A stretch of 64,000 nt of DNA from Pseudomonas sp. PSKL.D1 (GTDB lineage Bacteria > Pseudomonadota > Gammaproteobacteria > Pseudomonadales > Pseudomonadaceae), in contig NZ_CP118607.1 of assembly GCF_028898945.1 (NCBI RefSeq), positions 4,078,001-4,142,000 of the forward strand. Direction: 5' to 3'. The notes beneath the pieces are model-generated. The model worked only from the letters and a program-made list of their open reading frames with translations. It did not search any database and was not told the DNA's origin. Shown here one piece after another: positions 8,273 through 17,000 of this stretch; the stretch's first letter is position 1, and each line of letters starts with the position of its first letter. The position numbers were made by a program, and so were the translations under genes.

Positions 8273-8875
8273 CTAAGAAAAGCTCGATAGATCCACAGGA
8301 AGACGATTTCGATCAAGAGTATTTATCTCCTGGTCAGAAAGCAGGTCATCAAACGCGTCGCCACCAAATTTTTCGATGAACACGCGCTCTTCCTCATGAA
8401 TAGCGATACATTGCAGCCAGTTTACCTTTAGCGAAGCGAATTTGAGCTCCGGAAAGCATGCACCATTCCACATGAAGGGAATCGTCAAGTAGATATGAGG
8501 CATTTTAGGATTCTTTAAATACTCATTAAAAACACCAACAATTACATCCCCAGGCATCACGTATCGCTGACGTTTTTTAATATCAAATGCAACTGAAGCA
8601 ACTGCATTCTCCCAAAATAACTCCTCACTCAACGCACCAGCACAGAGTTCTACCCGCGTGGCAAACTCTTCACCTTCATCAGTAAACAATGGAGTCTCTG
8701 ATAAACCGATTGTACCAATAGACTTCACACCAAGATGCAAAGTGTCGACTGTGGTCAGCAGATCCACAGAGATACTTTTAGAACTATCATAATAGGCTTG
8801 AATTTTGAGATCCCCGCCGAAAACTGAAAGGGAATGCTTAGCTACTGCTTTGCAGTGCGCGCTCGGAATGGTCAT
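8273..8875 (-). CDS. SUFU-like immunity protein
   Basis: 200 aa. The ATG follows the stop of the PAAR-nuclease gene with no gap, the usual toxin-immunity layout. Segments resemble bacterial suppressor-of-fused domains: GLSETPLF followed by RVELC, then YLTIPFMWN, KVNWLQCIAIHEEE and a C-terminal DALL-type stretch ending in DRNRLPV. SUFU-fold proteins are a known immunity family for HNH/EndoVII toxins in polymorphic toxin systems. No signal peptide or membrane helix is seen, so it should act in the cytoplasm against incoming or self-made nuclease. GC content is low relative to the core genome. The family assignment is from pattern recognition, not from a search. Confidence 0.62.
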   Translation of the reverse strand: MTIPSAHCKAVAKHSLSVFGGDLKIQAYYDSSKSISVDLLTTVDTLHLGVKSIGTIGLSETPLFTDEGEEFATRVELCAGALSEELFWENAVASVAFDIKKRQRYVMPGDVIVGVFNEYLKNPKMPHIYLTIPFMWNGACFPELKFASLKVNWLQCIAIHEEERVFIEKFGGDAFDDLLSDQEINTLDRNRLPVDLSSFS

Positions 8876-9985
8876 TTAAGGCCCCAAATACAGATCGGAT
8901 TTCAGCTCTCCCCTATGACTTCTATTTGAAGATGGGAGCTCAGGCCTATAATGACCGACCTGATTAAATTCGTCAAGAAACTCTTTCCTGTTTAATCCCC
9001 TTGCTTCAGCACTTCTAACATGCTTCCAGTGTTCGTATCCCGGCTTATGCCCCATGTCCCAAGGTTTGCTATTATTCATAATGGTTTTGGTCAAAGGATC
9101 ACGAACAAGTCCCTCAGGACTTTTAGCATTTTCCCAAACCTTTTCACGGACTCCTTTACGGAATGTCCCTCTGCGATACTTAAAACCAGACCATGCCGAT
9201 GGATTATCTGAGGCAACTTTAGGCCTGACACCGACGCCGCCCAAATTCGACCCAAACCCTCTACTTGTAAATACATTATTTCGCTCAAATCCAATCACTT
9301 TTCTGCCGGCAACGCTGCCCCCCAATAGACCGCCAGCAAGTGTAAATATTTTTTGCCCATCCGACTCTTCGCCGAATATCTCCCCCCCCGCCCAGTTGCC
9401 GACTGTACCTCCAAGGTAAGCACCAACGAGACCTACCGCAACAACAACTGGCCCAGCGAGAGCTATGGCACAACCAATGCCTACTACAAAAATCGTGTTT
9501 TCTAACCACTCATCTACTTCAGGGTCTATAGGGTCGGTAGTCGCTGTCCCTCCGCCTATAAATACATTCGCAGAACCTGAAGAAATTTTTCCGTCACACG
9601 TTGTGCAATCGCCTACTCGAGCCGCTGGCATTCCATTGATGAAGACCGAGTTGCTTCCCTGAGCAATATTTTTGGGGCTGCCAGAGTGTTTATCACACCC
9701 CACAGTGTCGAGATGAGCCCTGGCTGCAGGCAAATTGTTTATATAGACATTACTTGAACCAGAAAAAATCTTACCTGCTTCCGATGTAAAGAAATCAAGT
9801 CCTCCAATGACCTGGCCTATACCTGCGCCAAGTGCGGCACCAGCTCCCACGAATGCAACAGCTGCCAGCCCCCCAGTGCCAACAATCAAAGCAGCGCCAA
9901 TCGCGCCTATGGCCAACCCCGCCAGCAATCCTGTCATCGCAGAGGTATGCTCGATTGAGTCACCTACACGAGCAGCTTCACTCAT
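8876..9985 (-). CDS. prePAAR/PAAR T6SS effector with GH-E HNH nuclease tip
   Basis: 369 aa. Residues 4-13 form an exact prePAAR motif (AARxxDxxxH: A4-A5-R6, D9, H13), followed by a hydrophobic Gly/Ala-rich pair of helices (~17-62), a PAAR domain (~70-150, with SSNVYINNLPAAR and SNSVFINGMPAAR-type strands and Cys/His residues at 97, 100, 127 and 130), a second hydrophobic region (~163-200) and a C-terminal tip. The tip (about 260-369) shows the GH-E pattern of the HNH/EndoVII superfamily: WDMGHKPGYEH (G312, H313, E319), then YRPELPSSNRSHRGE (N354, E360). The ATG overlaps the chaperone stop by 8 bases. It would cap the VgrG spike and carry a DNase. It has no Rhs shell, so it is a compact effector. 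Confidence 0.78.
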   Translation of the reverse strand: MSEAARVGDSIEHTSAMTGLLAGLAIGAIGAALIVGTGGLAAVAFVGAGAALGAGIGQVIGGLDFFTSEAGKIFSGSSNVYINNLPAARAHLDTVGCDKHSGSPKNIAQGSNSVFINGMPAARVGDCTTCDGKISSGSANVFIGGGTATTDPIDPEVDEWLENTIFVVGIGCAIALAGPVVVAVGLVGAYLGGTVGNWAGGEIFGEESDGQKIFTLAGGLLGGSVAGRKVIGFERNNVFTSRGFGSNLGGVGVRPKVASDNPSAWSGFKYRRGTFRKGVREKVWENAKSPEGLVRDPLTKTIMNNSKPWDMGHKPGYEHWKHVRSAEARGLNRKEFLDEFNQVGHYRPELPSSNRSHRGELKSDLYLGP

Positions 9986-10565
9986 TGATGGTCACCGAGG
10001 CACTGTCATCATCAACATGTTTCAATTCAACACTCTGAACCATAGTTTCAAACAGCTGCCTCTCCTCAGTAGACATCCCCTTCACATCATTACTTGTAGC
10101 TGTGATTTGCAGCAGTAGACGCTTCCCGAACTCATCTCCACCCAAAAAAACAAATTGAATCTGATGTACAGGACTACCTTTCTGTCGCCACCTATATTCC
10201 AAGCGCCTTGACGCCACACCGGCAACTTCCAAGTGGATCGGATACTCAACCCACTGTAAATGCGGTAGCGACTTATTAATATCATTAACTAAGCAATGCG
10301 CATGTTCCTCAAGTTCGGAATTAGCTTCAACCCTAGATCTACCTACAACTACGGAAAATGGACTAGCCCCACCATCAGCCAATGAAAGCACATGAAACGT
10401 TTTGTCCTTTAGTCGCTCCGGCCGCACAAAGCTAACTTCATTTGTACAAAATCGCCTCTTTGAAAAACGCTCAGAATTTTTAGCTTCATTTTCCTGCCGC
10501 TCTCGCTCGACACGCTCTTCGCGTTCCCGTCGTTCAGAAAGTCGATCATAGATATTACCGCGCAT
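9978..10565 (-). CDS. EagR-type (DcrB/DUF1795) T6SS effector chaperone
   Basis: 195 aa, with AAGGA eight bases before the ATG. The body (~45-175) follows the DUF1795/DcrB pattern: KTFHVLSLADGGASPFSVVV, GRSRVEANSELEEHA, then YRWRQKGSPVHQIQFVFL and RLLLQITATS. Proteins of this family bind the hydrophobic segments of prePAAR effectors and hold them until loading on VgrG. Its position directly before a prePAAR-TM effector fits that role exactly. Unusual is an N-terminal extension of about 35 residues that is almost all Arg and Glu (RLSERREREERVERERQENE), likely a charged helix or coiled coil. It is low in GC like the rest of the cassette. Confidence 0.75.
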   Translation of the reverse strand: MRGNIYDRLSERREREERVERERQENEAKNSERFSKRRFCTNEVSFVRPERLKDKTFHVLSLADGGASPFSVVVGRSRVEANSELEEHAHCLVNDINKSLPHLQWVEYPIHLEVAGVASRRLEYRWRQKGSPVHQIQFVFLGGDEFGKRLLLQITATSNDVKGMSTEERQLFETMVQSVELKHVDDDSASVTINE

Positions 10566-10586
10566 TAGACATATCCTTATCGCCGA

Positions 10587-10760
10587 TCAAGACTTGTTCA
10601 AATTAATTATTTCGCTGCCTACAACTTCTACCTTGACACCTGATAATGTAATCGTTCCGTTTGAGTCCATTTTTAGCCTACTACTCCCTACTTCCAACAC
10701 TATGGATGTTGCGGACTTAACTTCCAATTCACCGCGATCCACAGTCACGTAATAAGACCC
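10587..10760 (-). pseudogene. Severed 3' end of vgrG (spike tip) behind a premature stop
   Basis: Directly after the TAA at 10761-10763, and in the same frame, the minus strand stays open for 57 codons to TGA at 10587-10589. The product begins GSYYVTVDRGELEVKS and continues through SIVLEVG, NGTITLSG and VEVVGSEI, a normal VgrG beta-helix tip ending. No ribosome site or start supports separate translation. A single C-to-T change of a CAA or CAG codon would explain the break. Confidence 0.8.
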
Positions 10761-12410
10761 TTATTCCACCGCAATGCTAGTATCTAGCTTGATAGTCTCT
10801 GAGTGAGCTCCCTCGACTGTGATAGTTCTATTGCCGCCCACCTTAAAGCTTGCATCCACTTCAACTTCAATATCCAGGTTACGCTCGGCGTGCATAATTA
10901 TCTGTTCATCGCCGGCCTTGTCTTCAAAACGGAAGAAGTTCGCATTTGAACCTTTACCTTTGGTGGAGCGCGTGAGGAACCCACTTTGGGTCTTGTTCGC
11001 CGGCAGCGCCCACGGCGGTGTATTGCTGCTGTTGTAGACGCTGCCGGTGATCAGTGGCCGGTCGGGGTTGCCATCCAGGAACAGCACCACCACCTCATCG
11101 CCCACCCGTGGCAACTGGATGCTGCCAAAACCCCCACTGGCGCCGGCCTGCGCCACCCGTACCCAGCACGAACTGGCGGCGTTGAAATCGCCCAAACGGT
11201 CCCAGTGGAACTGCACCTTCACCCGACCCAATTCGTCGGTGAAGATTTCTTCGCCCGGGGGGCCAACGACGATGGCGGTCTGCGGGCCGTGCAGCGTCGG
11301 CCGGGGCGTGGCTGCCTGCGGGCGAAACGGGATTTTCGTGCGTATGCAGCTGAAGGTGTTGAAGTAGCTGGCTTGCTGGCCGCTGAGGTAGTTGTTGTGG
11401 CCTTCGCACTGCACGCGCAGCAGCAGGAAGGCGCGGTCCGTGTGGTGAGCCGGGTGCTGCAGCAACTCGAAACTGTAACCGGGGCGCATGGCGCGGCAGT
11501 TGCTGGCGCCTTCGAACACCTTGGCCTGCACTTCCAGTGCTTCGAGGCGCTGGCGCAGCAGGGCTTCGCCGTCGTTGTAGCTGCCATGGGTGTACTGGCC
11601 AGGGTCGTAGACTTCCAGGCGCTGCACATCGCCTTGCTCGTTCACGCTGCGCATCGTCACCGGCAGCCGGTTGCCGGGCTGGCGGTAATCGAAGGTTTGC
11701 GCGGCCAGGCTGCCGGATTGAACCTGGCGATTGCCGCTCCAGCGGGTGATGGCGTCGGCCGTTTCAGTCACCGCATTGCTGTGAAAGCGTACTTGGGGTT
11801 GCTCGGGGATTTCGCCGAGCTGGCGGGAGTCGTCAGCAATGACCAGGGTGTGGCCTTCGGCATCGTGTTCGAAGTAGTAGAACATCCCCGCCTGCTCCAG
11901 CAGGCGGTGCACGAAACTGAAATCACTCTCGCGGTATTGCGTGAGGTACGTGTGGCGGGTGTGTTCGCGGCCCAGGTTGAAGCGGTGGCGGGCGTAGTGC
12001 GGGTACAGGCTGAAGATTTCCCGCAGCACTTCTTCCACGGTGCAACCCTGGAATATGCGTGTATCAACACGGTGCTTGAGCAGCGCTAGCCATGGGCTCA
12101 AGGTGGCCCCGTAGCGGTCCACGGCGCCATCGCTGCCCAGGCTGGCAAAACGGGTGAGATGGCCATTGATGAAGCGCGGTGCAGCGTTGGCCAGTTCGAT
12201 CTCGATGCAGACTTGCTGGCCGATCATCGATTTGAGCGGCATCTGTGCGTGGCTGCTGATCAGTAGCAGGTCGTACTCAAAGGCCTGTGACAGGGCTTCG
12301 ACGCCTGTGAAGCTGTCCAGCAGCAGGCTCGCCCCGGTGTCGGCAGGGTGGTGAAACTTGAACGGCCGACGGTGCTGGGGCGTCAGCTGTGCGACCAGGT
12401 CCATGATCAT
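10761..12410 (-). CDS. vgrG: VgrG T6SS spike protein, prematurely terminated
   Basis: 549 aa as read; 607 codons with the internal stop included. AAGGAG lies six bases before the ATG at 12410. The N-terminal region matches the gp27-like hub (FEYDLLLISSHAQMPLKSMI, YRESDFSFVHRLLEQAGMFY) and the middle the gp5 OB fold (GPPGEEIFTDELGRVKVQFH, WVRVAQAGASGGFGSIQLPR, FLDGNPDRPLITGSVYN). The C-terminal Gp5-type repeats stop at DTSIAVE followed by TAA, while tip-like sequence continues in frame. VgrG forms the trimeric puncturing tip and carries PAAR effectors; loss of the last ~57 residues would remove the PAAR-binding end. No other T6SS structural genes are present, so it is an orphan vgrG island. 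GC content drops sharply within the 3' part, near 10960. Confidence 0.88.
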   Translation of the reverse strand: MIMDLVAQLTPQHRRPFKFHHPADTGASLLLDSFTGVEALSQAFEYDLLLISSHAQMPLKSMIGQQVCIEIELANAAPRFINGHLTRFASLGSDGAVDRYGATLSPWLALLKHRVDTRIFQGCTVEEVLREIFSLYPHYARHRFNLGREHTRHTYLTQYRESDFSFVHRLLEQAGMFYYFEHDAEGHTLVIADDSRQLGEIPEQPQVRFHSNAVTETADAITRWSGNRQVQSGSLAAQTFDYRQPGNRLPVTMRSVNEQGDVQRLEVYDPGQYTHGSYNDGEALLRQRLEALEVQAKVFEGASNCRAMRPGYSFELLQHPAHHTDRAFLLLRVQCEGHNNYLSGQQASYFNTFSCIRTKIPFRPQAATPRPTLHGPQTAIVVGPPGEEIFTDELGRVKVQFHWDRLGDFNAASSCWVRVAQAGASGGFGSIQLPRVGDEVVVLFLDGNPDRPLITGSVYNSSNTPPWALPANKTQSGFLTRSTKGKGSNANFFRFEDKAGDEQIIMHAERNLDIEVEVDASFKVGGNRTITVEGAHSETIKLDTSIAVE

Positions 12411-12813
12411 TACGCACTCCTTGGCACGTTCGTACTCGAAGGAGGCGGAGGTTAGTTAAAGAGAAATTGACTGGCAATAAACACTTTTCTCAGGCTAATC
12501 ACTACGAAAAGACATTTCCTACAGAGTAATTCACTGCATCTTACACAGTCAGACGGATACGACTCTGGACACAAAATGAAGCATCTGGAAGCAACACCTC
12601 AACGGCGGTGGTTTCAGCCAGGCAGTTAAATGCCGAGCACTACACAGGGTTCGCACTCCTATTCCATTGTTAGTCGGCCTCACCGAATCAATGAGTTACA
12701 AAAAGCCGCCATACCTGCATCACCAACCACGCTTGGGTTACCATACTGCCCCTCCGCGAAGCCCTCTCACGCCAAGCCCCGGGCTTGCCTGACTCGACAC
12801 CAACAGGTCATCC
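12411..12813. other. Divergent intergenic region between vgrG and sbcD
   Basis: About 400 bases separating two divergently transcribed genes, so both promoters should lie here. Apart from the vgrG ribosome site (AAGGAG next to 12417) I see no convincing -35/-10 pair, hairpin or repeat. A 68-codon plus-strand frame starting at 12630 overlaps the sbcD start, has no ribosome site and shows no protein-like features. Confidence 0.55.
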
Positions 12814-14052
12814 ATGCGTCTGTTTCATACCTCTGACTGGCACCTGGGCCAAAGCCTGCACGGCCAGGAACGCGACTTCGAACACGCTTGCTTCCTCGAC
12901 TGGCTGCTGGGCCAGCTGCGCCTGCGCCAGCCGGACGCGCTGCTGATCGCCGGCGACATCTTCGACACGGTCAACCCGCCGGTCAAAGCCCAGGAACGGC
13001 TCTACGACTTCATCGTCCAGGCCCACGAGCAGCAGCCAAAGCTGGACATCGTGATGATCGCCGGCAACCACGATTCCGGCTCGCGCATCGAGCTGCCCGC
13101 CGCGTTGATGCGCCGCCTGCGCACCCATGCGCTGGGCCGGGTGCACTGGCTGGACGAGGGCCAACTGGACGCCGAACGCCTGTTGATCCCGCTGACCAAT
13201 GGCCGCGGCAAGGTCGCCGCCTGGTGCCTGGCCCTGCCCTTCCTGCGCCCGGCCGAAGTCACCGGCCCGCAACTGGGCGACGACTACCTGCAGGGCATCA
13301 CCCAGGTGCACCAGCAACTGATCGCCGCCGCGCAAAAGAAGCGCAAGAAAGACCAGGCACTGATCGCCATCAGCCACGCGCACATGGCCGGCGGCGCGGT
13401 GTCGGAAGATTCCGAGCGCAGCCTGATCATCGGCAACGCCGAGGCCTTGCCGGCGCGGTTGTTCGACAAGGCCATCAGCTACGTTGCCCTGGGCCACCTG
13501 CACAAGCCGCAGAAGGTCAACCGCGAAGCCCGCATCCGCTACAGCGGCTCGCCGATTCCGTTGTCGTTCGCCGAAATCAATTACCCGCATCAGGTGCTGG
13601 AAGTAGAGCTCGATGGCACCGAGCTGGTCAGCGTCGAGCCCCGCCCGGTGCCGCGTGCCGTGGCCTTGCAGCGCATTGGCCCGGCGCCCTTGGGCGAACT
13701 GCTGGAGCAACTGGCCGAGCTGCCGGTGATCGACCTGCTTGAAGACCCCAACCGGCAACCCTGGCTGGAAGTGCGGGTGCGCCTGGACGAGCCACAACCC
13801 GACCTGCGCCAGCAGATCGAAACCGCCCTGCAGGGCAAGGCCGTGCGGTTGATCCGCATCAGCGCCGAATACGCCGGGGCCAGCCGCGAGGACGACGACG
13901 AACAGGCCTTCATGGAGCTGGCGCAGATGACCCCGCAAGACTTGTTCAGCCGCGCCTGGGAACAGGCCTACGGCAACCCCGCGGACGATCAGGCACTGGC
14001 CGACTTTGCCCTGCTGCTGCAGGACGTTCAGCAGGAAGAGGAACAGCCATGA
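12814..14052 (+). CDS. sbcD: Exonuclease SbcCD subunit D (Mre11-type nuclease)
   Basis: 412 aa, the normal SbcD length. Metallophosphoesterase motifs are all present in order: SDWHLG (~7-12), AGDIFD (46-51), GNHD (84-87), SHAH (187-190) and ALGHLHKPQ (~225-233). These residues bind two Mn ions. With SbcC it cleaves hairpins and blocked DNA ends during replication and repair. The stop overlaps the sbcC ATG (ATGA), so the two subunits are translationally coupled. Confidence 0.95.
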   Translation: MRLFHTSDWHLGQSLHGQERDFEHACFLDWLLGQLRLRQPDALLIAGDIFDTVNPPVKAQERLYDFIVQAHEQQPKLDIVMIAGNHDSGSRIELPAALMRRLRTHALGRVHWLDEGQLDAERLLIPLTNGRGKVAAWCLALPFLRPAEVTGPQLGDDYLQGITQVHQQLIAAAQKKRKKDQALIAISHAHMAGGAVSEDSERSLIIGNAEALPARLFDKAISYVALGHLHKPQKVNREARIRYSGSPIPLSFAEINYPHQVLEVELDGTELVSVEPRPVPRAVALQRIGPAPLGELLEQLAELPVIDLLEDPNRQPWLEVRVRLDEPQPDLRQQIETALQGKAVRLIRISAEYAGASREDDDEQAFMELAQMTPQDLFSRAWEQAYGNPADDQALADFALLLQDVQQEEEQP

Positions 14053-17000
14053 AAATTCTTGCCATCCGCCTGAAGAACCTGGCATCCCTGGCCGGGCCGG
14101 TGGACATCGACTTCACCGCCGAACCACTGGCCAGCGCGGGCCTGTTCGCCATCACCGGGCCGACCGGCGCCGGTAAAAGCACCCTGCTCGACGCCCTGTG
14201 CCTGGCCCTGTTCGGCACCGTGCCGCGGTTGAACGACATTGGCCGCGAAGCCAAGGTGCCGGACGCCGACGGCGAAATCCCCACCTACGATCCGCGCAAC
14301 CTGCTGCGCCGGGGCACCGGGAGCGGGTTTGCCGAGGTCGATTTCGTCGGCATCGATGGCCGCCGCTACCGGGCACGCTGGGAAGCCAACCGTGCCCGCG
14401 ACAAGGCCAACGGCAAACTGCAGCACAGCCGCCAGAGCTTCTACGACCTGGACAGCGAACAAGTGCTGGCCAGCGGCAAGAACGAGTACAAACAACTGAT
14501 CGAAAGCCGGCTTGGCCTTAACTTCGAGCAGTTCACTCGGGCGGTGATGCTGGCCCAGAGCGAGTTCGGCGCCTTCCTCAAGGCGGACGATAAAGAACGC
14601 AGCGAGCTGCTGGAAAAGCTCACCAACACCGCCATCTACACGCGCTTGGGCCAACGCGCGTTCAGCAAGGCACGCGAAACCGGCGAAGCGCACACCGCCC
14701 TCAAGGAGCGCGCCAGCCACCTGCTGCCCATGCCTGCCGAGGCGCGTACCGAACTGGATCAGCGCCTGGAGCAGGCGCTGCAGCAGTTCAAGGCCGACCA
14801 GGCCGGCGAGCGTCAACTGGAACAGCAACGCAACTGGCTGAACGAGCAAGGCCAGTTGCAGGCCCAACAGGCCGAAGCCGGCAAGGCGCTGGCGACGGCC
14901 GAAGAAAGCTGGCAGCTACTCGCCGAGCAGCGCCTCGACCTGCAGCGCCTGGAGCGCCTGGCCCCGCAGCGCCACCAGTTCCATCGCCAACAGATGCTCA
15001 ACGCGCAACTGGCGCCTCTGGCCGCGAGCATCGCTGAGCAGCAACGCCAGCAAGCCGACCTGCAAACCCGAACCGACGACGCACAAAAGGCACTTGAAGC
15101 CGCACGGCAAGCATTGGCCAACAGCCAGACGCAACACAGCGAAAACGCCCCCCGCGTGCGCCGGGCCTTTGCCAGCCAAGGCGACCTGGCCCGCCTGGAT
15201 GACGAGCTGACGGCGCAACGCACCGCCAGCCAACAGGCCGAGCAGCAAGCCGCCGATGGCCAGCAGCAGCTGCAACAGCTCGAAGACAACCAGCAACGCA
15301 CGCTGCAGCAATTGCAACAGATCGACACGTCGCTCGAAAGCAGCCAGCACCTGGCCAGCCTGGCCAACGCCTGGCAGGCCTACCTGCCGCAACTCAAGCA
15401 AGTGATGCTGATTGGCGGGCGCCTGGCCAAAGGCCGTGAAGAGCTGCCCGGCCTGCAAGCCCAGGCCAGCCAGGCCAATGCCCAATTGCAGGCCCAACGC
15501 GACAGCTTCGAGTTGCTGTTCCGCGAAGCCAAGGCCGAACCTCAGGCACTGGCCGAGCAAATCGACCTGCTCGGCGGCATGCTGCAGGACAACCGCAAGC
15601 AGCAGCGCGCCGTCGAAGAGCTGGCCCGCCTGCATGGGCGTGAACAGGAGCTTTGCCAGCAGCTTGAGAGCCTGCGTGCACGCCAGCAACAGGCCATGCA
15701 GCAACGCCAACAGCTGATCACCGAAGGCACGGCGGCCAAGGCACAACTGGAAACCGCCGAACAGGCACTGGCCCTGACCCGCCAGCTGCTGGAGCGCCAG
15801 CGCCTGGCACGCAATACCAGCGTCGAAGAACTGCGCGGCCAGCTGCGCGACGGCGAACCCTGCCCGGTATGTGGCAGTGCCGAGCACCCCTTCCATCAGC
15901 CCGAAGCCCTGTTACAGAGCCTTGGCCGCCACGATCAGGCCGAAGAACAGGCCGCACAAACCCAGGTCGATGCACTCAACAACACGCTGGTGGAACTGCG
16001 CACCCAACTGGGCGTGATCAACGCTCAGCTCAAGGACTATCAGCAGCAACAGTCACAACTCGGCGAGCAGTTGCAGCCCTTGCAGGCGCAAGTTCAGGCC
16101 CACAGCCTGTGGCCAGCGCTGGCACCTCAGGACGACAAAGCACGCAGTTCCTGGCTCGACAGCCAGCTGCGCCGCCTGAGCGACGAGATTAACCAGGACG
16201 AGCAACGCCAAAGCGCCCTGTTGGCCCTGCAGAAAGACGCCGCCCGCCTGACTCAGCAATTGCAGGCGGCGCAAGAGGCTCAGCAGCAGGCCCAACGCCA
16301 GCTGGACCACCAACACCAAGCGCTGGCCAGCGATGAACAACAGCTGCGCCAAGGCCTCGACGACCTTGCCACGGTGTTGCCAGCCGACGTGCTCAAAGCC
16401 CTGAACGACGACCCGGCCAACGCCTTCCTCGCCCTCGACCAGCAAATAGCCCTGCGCCTGCAGCAGCTGGAGCAACGCAAGGACGAGCAGCAGGAGCAGC
16501 AGGCCCGGCAGGTGCAGTTGGAGAGGTTGCGCGACCAGCAACAGGCACGCGTACAAGGCCTGGAGCAATTGCAGCAAAAGCTCGTCGTGCTGGACGAACA
16601 ACGCCAGCACGCGCAGGTGCAACTCAGCGAGCTGCTGGGCGAGCAGCCAAGCGCCGAAGCCTGGCAACAACACATGGACACCGCACTTGAGCAGGCCCGT
16701 GCGCTCGACGCCGACACCACTCAGCGTTTGCAAGACATGCGTACCCAGGGTGTGCAGCTGGCCAGCGAGCTCAAGGCCAATACCCAGCAACACCAGGCCC
16801 TTGACGCCGAGTGCCAGCAACTGCAGGGCGAAATCGCCCAATGGCGTGCCGCCCACCCGGAGCTGGACGATGCCGGGCTGGACCGCCTGCTGGCAATCGA
16901 CGACGCGCAGCTCAATGCCCTACGCCAGCGCTTGCAAGCGGCGGAAAAGGCCATCGAACAAGGCAAGGTATTGCTGCAGGAGCGTGAGCAGCGCGTGCAG

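Noticed and set aside
12630..12836. 68-codon frame upstream of sbcD
   Set aside because: No ribosome site, overlaps the sbcD start, and no protein-like features.
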